Shown: piece by piece, positions 25,168-32,655 of the stretch
How positions within the stretch are numbered: position 1 is the first letter of the stretch
Layout: each line of letters starts with the position of its first letter
Origin: Streptomyces venezuelae
Lineage (GTDB): Bacteria; Actinomycetota; Actinomycetes; Streptomycetales; Streptomycetaceae
Assembly (NCBI RefSeq): GCF_008642335.1
Contig: NZ_CP029191.1
Coordinates: forward strand, 6,820,001 to 6,884,000
Direction of reading: 5' to 3'
DNA length: 64,000 bases
The notes under the pieces: generated by a model
What the model was told of the DNA's origin: nothing
What the model saw: the letters and a program-made list of their open reading frames with translations, nothing else
Database searches by the model: none
Position numbers and translations under genes: made by a program

Positions 25168-26457
25168 TCAGACCAGCTCGCCGTCGCGGGCCACCACGCG
25201 GCCGCCGTGCACCACCAGGTCCCGCTGCGGCATGTCCACGATCGCCTGCGGGACGTTCTCGCCGCGCACGAGGATGAAGTCGGCCGGGGCGCCGGGGGTG
25301 AAGTCGGCGTGGCGCAGGCCCATGACGTCCGCGCCGCCGTGGGCGCCCACGCGGTAGCAGTCCGTGAGCTCCTCGTCGAGGCGGACGTCGGTGACCCAGC
25401 CGAGTATGTGCGTGCGGTGCAGCATGTCCGCGTTGCCGAACGGGCTCCATGAGTCCCGCACGCCGTCGGAGCCGAGCCCGACGTGTACCCCGTGCTCCCG
25501 CAGCTTCGCGATCGGCAGGACCAGCGACTCGTTCGGCGCCACGGTCGTCAGGGAGATGTCGAGGTCGCCCAGGTCGGCGGCCATCTTCCCCAGCTCGCCG
25601 TCGGACAGGTGCGGCAGGCAGAAGACGTGGCTGACCGTCACCTTGCCGCGCAAGGACAGCGCGCGGGTGCGGTCGATGACGGAGCGCAGCACCTTCGTGC
25701 CCTTCTCGTCCCGGTCGTGCAGGTGGATGTCCACACCCACCCCGTGCCGGTCGGCGAGCCCGAAGACCAGGTCGAGCTGTTCGTCCATCGCGTGGTCGAA
25801 GCTGATCGGGTCGATGCCGCCGACGAAGTCGACGAGACCGGAGCGCGCGGCCTCCTCCAGGAGCTCCGCGGTGCCGGGCGTGCGGACCACGCCGTGCTGC
25901 GGGAACGCCACGATCTGCACGTCGAGGGCGTGCCGCAGCCGGTCACGCGCGTGTGCGACGCCTTCGAGGCCCGCCAGGTCGTAGGCCGGCGCCACGTCGG
26001 CGTGGGCCCGCATGGCACGGGTGCCGCGCGTCACGGCGTGCGCCATGAGGCCGTACGCGCGCTCGCCGACCGGGCGCTTCTGGCTCTTGAACAGCTCCAC
26101 GTCCTGGGCGCAGTAGTCGGCGATGCCGCTCGCCGGCTTCCGTGTCACCCAGGAGCCGCCCCACGTCGTCTTGTCGGGGTGGATGTGCGCGTCCACGAGG
26201 GCGGGCAGCGCGAGCCGGCCGCCGCCCTCGACGACCTCGGCGCCCTTGGGCGCGGGCCGGCCGGAGATCCGTCCGTCGACCACGGTGAGGTCGACGGGGG
26301 TCCGCGCGCCGAGCGGGCGCACGTCGCGGAAGACGACGGCCTTGCCGCGGCCGTGGCGGCGGTCGGCGGCGGTCGCGGGGCCGGACGACAGGGCGGCGGC
26401 GGTGCCGGCCAGGGCGGCGGCGCCAGCGATCACGCCACGGCGGGACAGGGGTGTCAT
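25168..26457 (-). CDS. Secreted (Tat) amidohydrolase, cytosine-deaminase-like
   Basis: The 429-aa precursor starts MTPLSRRGVIAGAAALAG, a twin-arginine signal, cut near ATA-AD. The amidohydrolase barrel follows. Metal His residues lie in VDAHIHPDK, later in VDIHLHDRDEKG and VSHVFCLPHL, with Asp in LGSDGVRDSWSPFGN. These are the landmarks of cytosine deaminase and related exocyclic amidohydrolases. AGGAG lies 5 nt before ATG 26457; the open frame upstream to 26616 is an extension without a site. GntR-type operators lie just upstream, and an FCD GntR gene is 1 kb away. A periplasm-side cyclic amide or N-heterocycle is the inferred substrate. Confidence 0.88.
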   Translation of the reverse strand: MTPLSRRGVIAGAAALAGTAAALSSGPATAADRRHGRGKAVVFRDVRPLGARTPVDLTVVDGRISGRPAPKGAEVVEGGGRLALPALVDAHIHPDKTTWGGSWVTRKPASGIADYCAQDVELFKSQKRPVGERAYGLMAHAVTRGTRAMRAHADVAPAYDLAGLEGVAHARDRLRHALDVQIVAFPQHGVVRTPGTAELLEEAARSGLVDFVGGIDPISFDHAMDEQLDLVFGLADRHGVGVDIHLHDRDEKGTKVLRSVIDRTRALSLRGKVTVSHVFCLPHLSDGELGKMAADLGDLDISLTTVAPNESLVLPIAKLREHGVHVGLGSDGVRDSWSPFGNADMLHRTHILGWVTDVRLDEELTDCYRVGAHGGADVMGLRHADFTPGAPADFILVRGENVPQAIVDMPQRDLVVHGGRVVARDGELV

Positions 26458-26510
26458 GGGGGCTCCTGGGGAGGGGGACACGGGAGGAGTGGAGGGGACG
26501 CGTCCGCCAG

Positions 26511-26616
26511 TTTGTATACCAAGGGCTTCGCCGTCGGCAAGGGTGACGGGGGAACGTGGGGTAAATGCGCGGTAGATCGTGAAAGTCCAGAGCGGCGCGC
26601 TACCTCGCGTATACAA
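26511..26616. promoter_or_regulatory. GntR (FCD) type operator pair
   Basis: TTTGTATACCAA at 26511-26522 fits the TNGTATACNA pattern bound by many FCD-subfamily GntR regulators. A second half-like copy, GTATACAA, lies at 26609-26616, and TATACGG occurs near 26650. They lie in the gap between the divergent amidohydrolase and VOC genes, and the FCD regulator at 27128-27835 is the obvious candidate binder. Confidence 0.6.
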
Positions 26617-26696
26617 CCCCGCTCAAGAGGCGAGGTGATCACAGCCGCTATACGGTGACTCGCATCCGCCGCAACGGGGACAGCGAGGAGACCGCC

Positions 26697-27086
26697 ATGT
26701 CATTGCAGGTGAGCGCCGTCATGCTCGGCGTCGAGGACCTGGACCGCGCCAAGAGGTTCTACGTCGACGGGCTCGGCTGCGAGGTCGACCAGGACTATCC
26801 CGGCTTCGTCCGGTGCAGCCTGGGGCCGGGGTCGTCGATGCTGGCGCTGTACGAGTGGGAGGCGGCCGCGCAGGACGCGGGCGTCCCGCCCGAGGGGGCC
26901 GGGTTCCGCGGGGTCTCGCTCCACTACCTCACGGACTCGCGGAACGACGTGGACGAGACGATCCAGGCGGCGGAGTCCGCGGGCGGCACCGTGGTGAAGG
27001 AGGCGGCCGCGACGGAGTGGGGCGGCTACTTCGGGTACTTCAGCGACCCGGACGGCCACCTGTGGAAGGTCGCCACCGCCGTGTGA
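26697..27086 (+). CDS. VOC (glyoxalase/bleomycin resistance) family protein
   Basis: The 129-aa protein has two beta-alpha-beta-beta-beta repeats: SAVMLGVEDLDRAKRFYVDGLG at the start and GYFGYFSDPDGHLWKVATA at the end. Candidate metal residues are His in VSLHYLT and Glu/Asp at the second strand. ATG 26697 follows GAGGAG by 6 nt. It diverges from the amidohydrolase across the GntR-type sites, so both may be induced together. Substrate unknown. Confidence 0.88.
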   Translation: MSLQVSAVMLGVEDLDRAKRFYVDGLGCEVDQDYPGFVRCSLGPGSSMLALYEWEAAAQDAGVPPEGAGFRGVSLHYLTDSRNDVDETIQAAESAGGTVVKEAAATEWGGYFGYFSDPDGHLWKVATAV

Positions 27087-27097
27087 CCGCACACGAC

Positions 27098-27139
27098 GCT
27101 CACGCCGGACCGCTCACGCCGAGCAGCTCACGCCGAGCC
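27098..27139. repeat. Three tandem 14-bp repeats at convergent gene ends
   Basis: GCTCACGCCGGACC, GCTCACGCCGAGCA and GCTCACGCCGAGCC follow one another, with a partial fourth unit (GCTCTCG) beyond. The array runs from the spacer after the VOC gene into the last codons and stop of the GntR gene, so it shapes that protein's C-terminus. Replication slippage is a likely origin. Confidence 0.8.
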
Positions 27140-27835
27140 GCTCTCGTCGAACAGTGCCCGCAGCGCCACCGTCCGGCTGTCCCGTACGTGGAGCAGCGTG
27201 CTCGCCGCCGCCGTGTCCTCGTCGCCCGCCGCGATCCGCCCGTAGATCAGCCGGTGCTGGGCCCGCATGTGGTCCGGCTCGGCGCGCATCCCGAACAGGA
27301 GCTGCAGCTGCCAGCTCAACTGCTCCATCGTGCGGGCGAGCAGCGGGTTGCCGGAGAGGGCGACGATGCCCTCGTGGAACGCCGTGTGGGCGGCGACCTC
27401 GCGCGCCCCGTCGTCCGCGTCCGACGCCCGCTCGGCGTGGTCGAGCGTGGCGCGGAGAGCGGCGAGGCCGGGCGGCTCGTCCGGCGGGCGGTGCGCCACC
27501 TGTCGCGCGGCGAGCCGGGACGCCTGGACGGCGAGGGGCTCCCAGACCTCGTACAGATGCCGAACGTCGTCGGGTTCGAGGCGCCGCACCCGCACACCGC
27601 TGTGCGGCAGCAGCTCCAGCATTCCCTCGGCGACCAGGGAGCGCAGGGCCTCGCGGACGGGGACGCGGGACATCCGGAGCTCCTCGGCGACCTCGCGCTC
27701 GACCAGACGCGCGCCGAGGGCGTAGCGGCGGTCGACGATGCGCTGCCGCACGGCCTCGCGGGCCTGCGCGCTCAGCGACGTCCGTCCGTCGCCGCCCGCC
27801 GCCGCGCCACTCGCCGTACTGCCCGCCACGTGCAC
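27128..27835 (-). CDS. GntR-family regulator, FCD subfamily
   Basis: This 235-aa regulator has an N-terminal winged helix (about 20-85; LRMSRVPVREALRSL is the recognition region). A C-terminal all-helical FCD effector domain (about 95-220) carries acid and His residues such as HTAFHEGIV and HRLIYGRIAAGD that hold a metal or acid ligand. It probably binds the GTATAC-type sites at 26511-26616 and controls the amidohydrolase and VOC genes. Its 3' end overlaps the 14-bp repeat array. Confidence 0.9.
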   Translation of the reverse strand: MHVAGSTASGAAAGGDGRTSLSAQAREAVRQRIVDRRYALGARLVEREVAEELRMSRVPVREALRSLVAEGMLELLPHSGVRVRRLEPDDVRHLYEVWEPLAVQASRLAARQVAHRPPDEPPGLAALRATLDHAERASDADDGAREVAAHTAFHEGIVALSGNPLLARTMEQLSWQLQLLFGMRAEPDHMRAQHRLIYGRIAAGDEDTAAASTLLHVRDSRTVALRALFDESGSA

Positions 27836-27867
27836 CGTCCTCCACTCGGTCGGACCGAGGATACGGG

Positions 27868-28224
27868 TCAGGTCTCGCTGACGCGGCGGTCCACGTACTC
27901 GAAGACGGAGCCGTCCGGGTGCATCGCGATGAGGTTGCGGCCCGCCGGGGTCGGGACCGGGCCCGCGATGACACGCGCGCCGGACGCGTTCAGGACCATG
28001 TACGCCTCGTCGACGTCCTTGACCGCGATGGTCGCGGAGACCTTGCGGAGCACTTCCAGCTCGTGTTCCGGGCCGCTCATCAGCAGGAAGCAGCCGATCG
28101 CCGCGACGGAGACGCCGCCGCGCTCGAAGCGCATCGCCTTGCCGCCCGCGAGCCGTTCGTAGAACGCGACCGAGGACTCCAGGTCCTCGACGCAGATCCG
28201 CAGCGTGGTTCCCAGGATCTCCAT
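27868..28224 (-). CDS. VOC family protein
   Basis: The 118-aa product is a compact glyoxalase-fold protein: LGTTLRICVEDLESSVAFYERL at the start, a mid-strand FLLMSGPEHELEVL and the end AMHPDGSVFEYVD. It is transcribed with and just ahead of the GntR gene (32 nt gap). The position between regulator and bL37 gives no substrate clue. Confidence 0.85.
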   Translation of the reverse strand: MEILGTTLRICVEDLESSVAFYERLAGGKAMRFERGGVSVAAIGCFLLMSGPEHELEVLRKVSATIAVKDVDEAYMVLNASGARVIAGPVPTPAGRNLIAMHPDGSVFEYVDRRVSET

Positions 28225-28296
28225 GGTCGGAACGATTTCATGATTGACCGTCCGCTCGCCACCGCCTCCGGCGACTCCGTTCTTCCGCGAGAACGT

Positions 28297-28328
28297 CGGA
28301 GGGCGGCACCATGCGGTGCCGCCCTCCG
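28297..28328. terminator. Strong hairpin terminator after the bL37 gene
   Basis: CGGAGGGCGGCACC and GGTGCCGCCCTCCG form a perfect 14-bp stem with loop ATGC, 21 nt beyond the bL37 stop. No long T-run follows, as is usual for Streptomyces terminators. It separates bL37 from the VOC/GntR genes downstream on the same strand. Confidence 0.75.
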
Positions 28329-28348
28329 TTCGCCGTGCCGGTCCTGAT

Positions 28349-28426
28349 TCAGGACTGGGGACGGCTGCCGTGGTTCGCGCCGTTCTTGCGGCGGGCCTTC
28401 TTCTTGCGGCGTCGCTTCGAGGACAT
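28349..28426 (-). CDS. 50S ribosomal protein bL37
   Basis: A 25-codon gene encodes MSSKRRRKKKARRKNGANHG followed by SRPQS, an extremely basic peptide matching the small actinobacterial large-subunit protein bL37 first seen in mycobacterial ribosome structures. It has a strong ribosome site (GGAGG, 5 nt before ATG 28426) and a perfect hairpin terminator downstream, so it is a genuine short transcription unit. It would pack into rRNA of the 50S subunit. Confidence 0.88.
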   Translation of the reverse strand: MSSKRRRKKKARRKNGANHGSRPQS

Positions 28427-28562
28427 GGATACCTCCGTGGTTCCGAATGGTGCTTCCCGGGTGCGAATCCGGACGATCACGCGCCGCCTACCCTAGGGGA
28501 CAACGGAGCATGGTGTGTCCCGCGTCACCCTGTGGGGTCGGGGCCGCACGCGCGGTGTTCCC

Positions 28563-28587
28563 GTTAAACCGCCGGTCGGCCGGGTAC
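28563..28587 (+). promoter_or_regulatory. Candidate SigB/SigF-type promoter, nearly leaderless
   Basis: GTTA at 28563-28566 and GGGTAC at 28582-28587 are separated by 15 nt, close to the GNNT-N14-16-GGGTAY pattern recalled for Streptomyces stress sigma factors. ATG 28597 is only 9 nt beyond the -10-like element, so the mRNA would be leaderless or nearly so. Confidence 0.38.
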
Positions 28588-28596
28588 CCGGGCGCC

Positions 28597-29133
28597 ATGA
28601 CTGGTCCAGAGAATCCCCTGTCCGGCCTCGACAAGGGCCTGACCGACGAACTGGTGCGCACGATCCGCGCCGAGCTGCGCGAGGAGTTCCGCGAGCAGAC
28701 CAGGAAGCAGCGGCGCAAGGCCACGCTGTACGCGGCGTCCGGCGCCGCCGCCCTCTACGCGGGCGCCGCGGTCGCCCTGGCCCTCGGCCTCGTCATCGGC
28801 CTCGGCCTGCCCGACTGGGCCGCGGCCCTCATCGTGGCCGCGGTGCTCGGCGCGGCGGCGTTCCTGCTGCGCAACGCGGCCCGGTCGGGCCCCGGCCACG
28901 ACGCCAGGACGACGGCCGCCGGCACCCGCGCGGCCGATGCACTCCCGGAGCAGGGCGGCACCGGCCTCACGGCCCCCGCCACCCCTGCCACTCCCGCCGC
29001 CCCTGCCGCCCCCACCGTCCCTCCGGCCGGTCCCGACACCCCCGACGTCCCGCCGATGCCGCCCACCGCGCCCCCGACGGGCCGTGCGGGCGTCCGGCCG
29101 TGGGGCCGCACCGCCGAGGGGTCCGGGTCATGA
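28597..29133 (+). CDS. Phage-holin-superfamily-like membrane protein
   Basis: The 178-aa protein has an amphipathic charged N-terminus (about 15-45, RTIRAELREEFREQTRKQRRK), two transmembrane helices (about 47-68 and 73-90) and a long Pro/Ala/Thr-rich tail. This is the layout of the actinobacterial holin-X/DUF1469-like group. Despite the name these are rarely lytic. No ribosome site is clear, consistent with leaderless expression from the candidate promoter at 28563-28587. A small charged protein follows after 7 nt. Confidence 0.72.
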   Translation: MTGPENPLSGLDKGLTDELVRTIRAELREEFREQTRKQRRKATLYAASGAAALYAGAAVALALGLVIGLGLPDWAAALIVAAVLGAAAFLLRNAARSGPGHDARTTAAGTRAADALPEQGGTGLTAPATPATPAAPAAPTVPPAGPDTPDVPPMPPTAPPTGRAGVRPWGRTAEGSGS

Positions 29134-29140
29134 TGGCCGT

Positions 29141-29452
29141 ATGACGGCAGACGATGTCGAACGCACGGAGGACGGCCGCTACATCGTCGTCAAAGGGCGA
29201 CGGTGGCGGGCCACCGATCCCGAACTGGCCGAGGACGTGCGGGAACGGCTCGTCCACCACCTGATGGCGGCCCGCCGGGCGGTCGCCGCCGCACGTCACG
29301 ACGAGGCGGCGCGCAAGGCGGCCCGGGCCCGCGTGCAGCTGGCGAAGACGGGGCTCGGCGAACGCGGCACGGCCTGGTGGGAACTGCCGCCCGCCGAACG
29401 CGAGGAACGCGCGGACGACAGCCTGCGCCGCCTCGAACTCGAAGAGGACTGA
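29141..29452 (+). CDS. Conserved hypothetical charged protein
   Basis: The 103-aa protein reads TEDGRYIVVKGRRWRATDP near the start, then Ala/Arg-rich helices (about 35-75, MAARRAVAAARHDEAARKAARARV) and an acidic end. It resembles a family of short cytoplasmic proteins common in actinobacteria with no known role. It starts 7 nt after the holin-like gene and is probably co-transcribed. Confidence 0.72.
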   Translation: MTADDVERTEDGRYIVVKGRRWRATDPELAEDVRERLVHHLMAARRAVAAARHDEAARKAARARVQLAKTGLGERGTAWWELPPAEREERADDSLRRLELEED

Positions 29453-29468
29453 GTCCCATCAGGACCGT

Positions 29469-29858
29469 TCAGTCCAGGCAGAACTCGTTGCCCTCGACGT
29501 CCTGCATCGCGATGCAGGACTCGTTCTCCTCGTCCGCGTACAGCGTGTACAAGTGGACCGCGCCGAGCGCGACGAGGCGGGCGCACTCCGCTTCGAGCAC
29601 GGCCAGGCGCTCCGCGCCCACGAGCCCGGTGCCGGCCCGCACGTCCAGGTGCACCCGGTTCTTGGCGACCTTCCCCTCGGGAACGCGCTGGAAGTACAGG
29701 CGCGGGCCGGCCCCCGACGGGTCCTCGCAGACGGCCCACGCGCCGTTCGGGTCGGGCACCCCCGGGACGACGTAGCCCATCACCTCGCACCAGAAGCGGG
29801 CCACCCGCTCGGGTTCCGCGCAGTCGAAGGTCACCTGGATCTGCCTGATCGTTGACAT
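29469..29858 (-). CDS. VOC family protein
   Basis: The 129-aa protein starts MSTIRQIQVTFDCAEPERVA and ends AMQDVEGNEFCLD, a glyoxalase-like fold of the type with PNGAWAVCEDPSGAGPRLYFQRVPEGK split by strand VCEDPSG. His in NRVHLDV and Glu in GNEFCLD could bind a metal. It converges on the preceding small gene with 16 nt between. Substrate unknown. Confidence 0.85.
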   Translation of the reverse strand: MSTIRQIQVTFDCAEPERVARFWCEVMGYVVPGVPDPNGAWAVCEDPSGAGPRLYFQRVPEGKVAKNRVHLDVRAGTGLVGAERLAVLEAECARLVALGAVHLYTLYADEENESCIAMQDVEGNEFCLD

Positions 29859-29891
29859 CGGCGCAACATAACAGGCACGTACCGGGGTTGA

Positions 29892-30989
29892 TCACACGAC
29901 CCGGAATTCCTCGACGTCGCCCGTGCGCAGCTCGAGACCGTGGCCCACGCCGCCGTCCGGGCGGAGGACGCCGCCGGTCGGGTCGAGCGCGCCGTCGAAG
30001 AACATCGACTCGATGCGCACGTGGTCGTGGAACCACTCGACGTGCCGCAGGTTCGCCACGCACGCGGCGGCCGCGGCGTGCGCGTGCGGCGCGCCGTGCG
30101 AGGAGACCTCCAGGCCGTGCGCCTGCGCGAGGGCGGCCGCGCGCAGCCACTCCGTGAGGCCGCCGCAGCGCGTCGCGTCCACCTGGACGCAGTCCACGGA
30201 GGGGATCATGCGGGCGAAGTACGGGAGGTCGTAGCCGTACTCTCCCGCCGTCACGTCGCACACCAGCGCGTCCCTGACCAGCGCGAGCCCCCGCAGGTCG
30301 TCCGACGACACCGGTTCCTCGAACCAGCCCACGCCGTGCTCGGCAAGGACCCGGCCCACCCGGACAGCCTGCTTGCGCGTGTAGCCGCCGTTCGCGTCGA
30401 CGTACAGCTCCGCCTGCGGGCCGATGACGTCCCGCGCGGTGCGGACCCGGGACACGTCGCGGGCGGCCGCCCTGCCCCACCCCTCACCGATCTTGATCTT
30501 GACGCGAGGGATGCGCTGGCCGTGCACCCAGCCGTTCAGCTGCGCCGCCAGATGCGTGTCGTGGTACGTCGTGAAGCCGCCGCTCCCGTACACGGGGACC
30601 TCGTCGCGGGCCGCCCCCAGGAGGCGTACGAGGGGCAGTTCCAGGAGGCGTGCCTTCAGGTCCCACAGGGCGATGTCGAGCGCCGAGAGCGCGCATCCGG
30701 CGGCGCCCGCGCGGCCGGTGTTGCGGACGGCCTTCGTCATCGCGTCGTGCGCGGCGGGGATGTCGAGCGCGTCGAGGCCGTGGACGGCGGGGACGAGCAC
30801 CTCTTCCATCAGGGCGGCCACGGACGCGGGGGCGTAGGTCCAGCCGGTTCCCGTCGCGTCGCCGGCCGTGACCTCGGCGACGACGATGGTCGTGGTGTCC
30901 CAGGCGAGGGTGCCGTCGGCCTCCGGGGCGTCCGCGGGCACCGTGTACGCGGAGACGGCGGGTCGTTCAATGGGGACTTCGTGCTTCAT
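29892..30989 (-). CDS. Enolase-superfamily enzyme (mandelate racemase-like)
   Basis: The 365-aa protein has the capping domain (to about 120), then barrel motifs VKIKIGEG (K-x-K base pair), YVDANGGYT (Asp ligand), WFEEPVSSDD (Glu ligand), DVTAGEYGYD (third acid), VQVDATRCGG and the His end SSHGAPHAH. K-x-K plus His matches racemase/dehydratase subgroups with two catalytic bases, unlike the K-x-D enzyme at the left edge. ATG 30989 follows GAGG by about 9 nt. It diverges from the NDH-2 gene over 289 nt in which I see only a weak imperfect repeat. Likely a sugar-acid dehydratase or racemase; substrate unknown. Confidence 0.85.
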   Translation of the reverse strand: MKHEVPIERPAVSAYTVPADAPEADGTLAWDTTTIVVAEVTAGDATGTGWTYAPASVAALMEEVLVPAVHGLDALDIPAAHDAMTKAVRNTGRAGAAGCALSALDIALWDLKARLLELPLVRLLGAARDEVPVYGSGGFTTYHDTHLAAQLNGWVHGQRIPRVKIKIGEGWGRAAARDVSRVRTARDVIGPQAELYVDANGGYTRKQAVRVGRVLAEHGVGWFEEPVSSDDLRGLALVRDALVCDVTAGEYGYDLPYFARMIPSVDCVQVDATRCGGLTEWLRAAALAQAHGLEVSSHGAPHAHAAAAACVANLRHVEWFHDHVRIESMFFDGALDPTGGVLRPDGGVGHGLELRTGDVEEFRVV

Positions 30990-31278
30990 CTGACCGTTCC
31001 TCAGTCGTACCCGAAGGGCGTCGGCAGGCTCCGACCCGTCTCGCCGGGCAGCCTCGGGCATGAGGATGCACCTCCGGTGGGCGGGCGGAGCGGGGTGGAC
31101 GGATACGGCTGCGAGTAACCCCGAGGCGCGGTCGCAAACGGCGTTCGGGCCGCCCCCAGGGGGCGTCGCACCCCGAACTCCCCGCGTGCCGCCCGTGTTT
31201 GGCGACCACCGCGCAGGGGCACGCGTGGGGTCCCGACCCCGCCGGATTCGACCCCTTTCGACCCGCCGGAGGCGCACC

Positions 31279-32655
31279 GTGAGCCGAACCCGCATCGTCG
31301 TCGTCGGAGCCGGCTTCGCCGGCTACCGCACCGCCCGCACCCTGTCCCGGCTGACCCGCGACACGGCCGACATCACCCTGCTCAACCCGACCGACTACTT
31401 CCTCTACCTGCCGCTGCTCCCACACGTCGCCACCGGCGTCCTGGAGCCGCGCCGCGTCACCGTCTCCCTCTCCGGCACCCTGCCGCACGTACGCCTCGCG
31501 CTCGGCGAGGCCGACGGCGTCGACCTGGAGCGGCGCACGGTGGCGTACACCGACCCGGAGGGCACGCGCGGCGAGCTGCCGTACGACCGGCTCGTTCTCA
31601 CCGTCGGCAGCGTCAACAAGCTGCTGCCCGTGCCGGGCGTCGCCGAGCACGCCCACGGCTTCCGCGGCATCCCCGAGGCGCTCTACCTGCGCGACCACAT
31701 CACCCGCCAGACAGAGCTCGCCGCCACCGCGCCGGACGCGGCGACCTGCCGGGCCCGCTGCACGTTCGTGGTCGTCGGCGCGGGCTACACCGGCACCGAA
31801 CTCGCCGCGCACGGACGGCTGTTCACCGACGCGCTGGTGCGCGGACAACCGCTCCGCCAGGGCATCCGGCCCCGCTGGCTGCTGCTCGACATCGCGGACC
31901 GCGTCCTCCCCGAACTCGACCGGCGCCTGTCGGCCACCGCCGACCGCGTCCTGCGCCGCCGCGGCGTGGACGTCCGCACCCGGACCTCCGTCAAGGAGGC
32001 CACCCCCGACGGGGTGCTCCTGGACGACGGGGACGCCGTCGACACCCGCACCCTCGTCTGGTGCGTCGGCGTGCGCCCGGACCCGCTCGTCGCCGGACTC
32101 GGACGCCCCCTGGAGCGTGGGCGGCTGTGCGTCGACACACACCTCCAAGTGCCGGGCCACCCCGAGGTGTTCGCGTGCGGCGACGCGGCGGCCGTGCCCG
32201 ACCTGACCAGGCCCGGCGCGCACACCCCGATGACCGCCCAGCACGCCTGGCGCCAGGGTGCCACGGCCGCACGCAACGTCGCCGCGTCCCTCGGCTCCGG
32301 CGCGCGCCGCCCCTACCGCCACCGCGACCTCGGCTTCACCGTCGACCTCGGCGGCGCCCAGGCCGCCGCCAACCCGCTCGGCGTCCCGCTCTCCGGACCA
32401 CTCGCCGGAGCCGTCACCCGCGGCTACCACCTGGCGGCCATGCCCGGCAACCGCGTACGCGTCGCCGCGGACTGGCTCCTGGATTCCGTACTGCCGCGCC
32501 AGGCAGTCCAGCTGGGCCTCGTCCGCTCCTGGTCGGTCCCCCTGGAATCCGCCTCGCCCGAGGTGGCCCGCCTGCCGCGCCCGGACGACGACCGCCCCGC
32601 ACGAGCCACCGAGCACCCGCCACCCGAGGAGACCCCCGATGCCCAGCAGCAATGA
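31279..32655 (+). CDS. Type II NADH dehydrogenase (FAD-dependent oxidoreductase)
   Basis: The 458-aa protein has an N-terminal FAD motif VVVGAGFAGYRTA, a second dinucleotide fold FVVVGAGYTGTELA for NADH, and the FAD ribityl motif VFACGDAAAVPD. The C-terminal membrane-associated end has AMPGNRVRVAADWLLDS. NDH-2 enzymes pass electrons from NADH to menaquinone without pumping protons. GTG 31279 follows GGAGG with 6 nt spacing; the longer frame upstream lacks homology. Its end overlaps the transketolase start by 17 nt, so the two are coupled. Confidence 0.9.
   Translation: MSRTRIVVVGAGFAGYRTARTLSRLTRDTADITLLNPTDYFLYLPLLPHVATGVLEPRRVTVSLSGTLPHVRLALGEADGVDLERRTVAYTDPEGTRGELPYDRLVLTVGSVNKLLPVPGVAEHAHGFRGIPEALYLRDHITRQTELAATAPDAATCRARCTFVVVGAGYTGTELAAHGRLFTDALVRGQPLRQGIRPRWLLLDIADRVLPELDRRLSATADRVLRRRGVDVRTRTSVKEATPDGVLLDDGDAVDTRTLVWCVGVRPDPLVAGLGRPLERGRLCVDTHLQVPGHPEVFACGDAAAVPDLTRPGAHTPMTAQHAWRQGATAARNVAASLGSGARRPYRHRDLGFTVDLGGAQAAANPLGVPLSGPLAGAVTRGYHLAAMPGNRVRVAADWLLDSVLPRQAVQLGLVRSWSVPLESASPEVARLPRPDDDRPARATEHPPPEETPDAQQQ

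Noticed and set aside
28597..29133. Holin-like protein as evidence of a prophage
   Set aside because: No other phage gene is nearby, and such two-helix proteins are chromosomal in streptomycetes.
30990..31278. Imperfect inverted repeat GGTCGCAAACGG / CCGTGTTTGGCGACC in the divergent gap
   Set aside because: The arms align only with two indels, so it was not called as a regulatory site.
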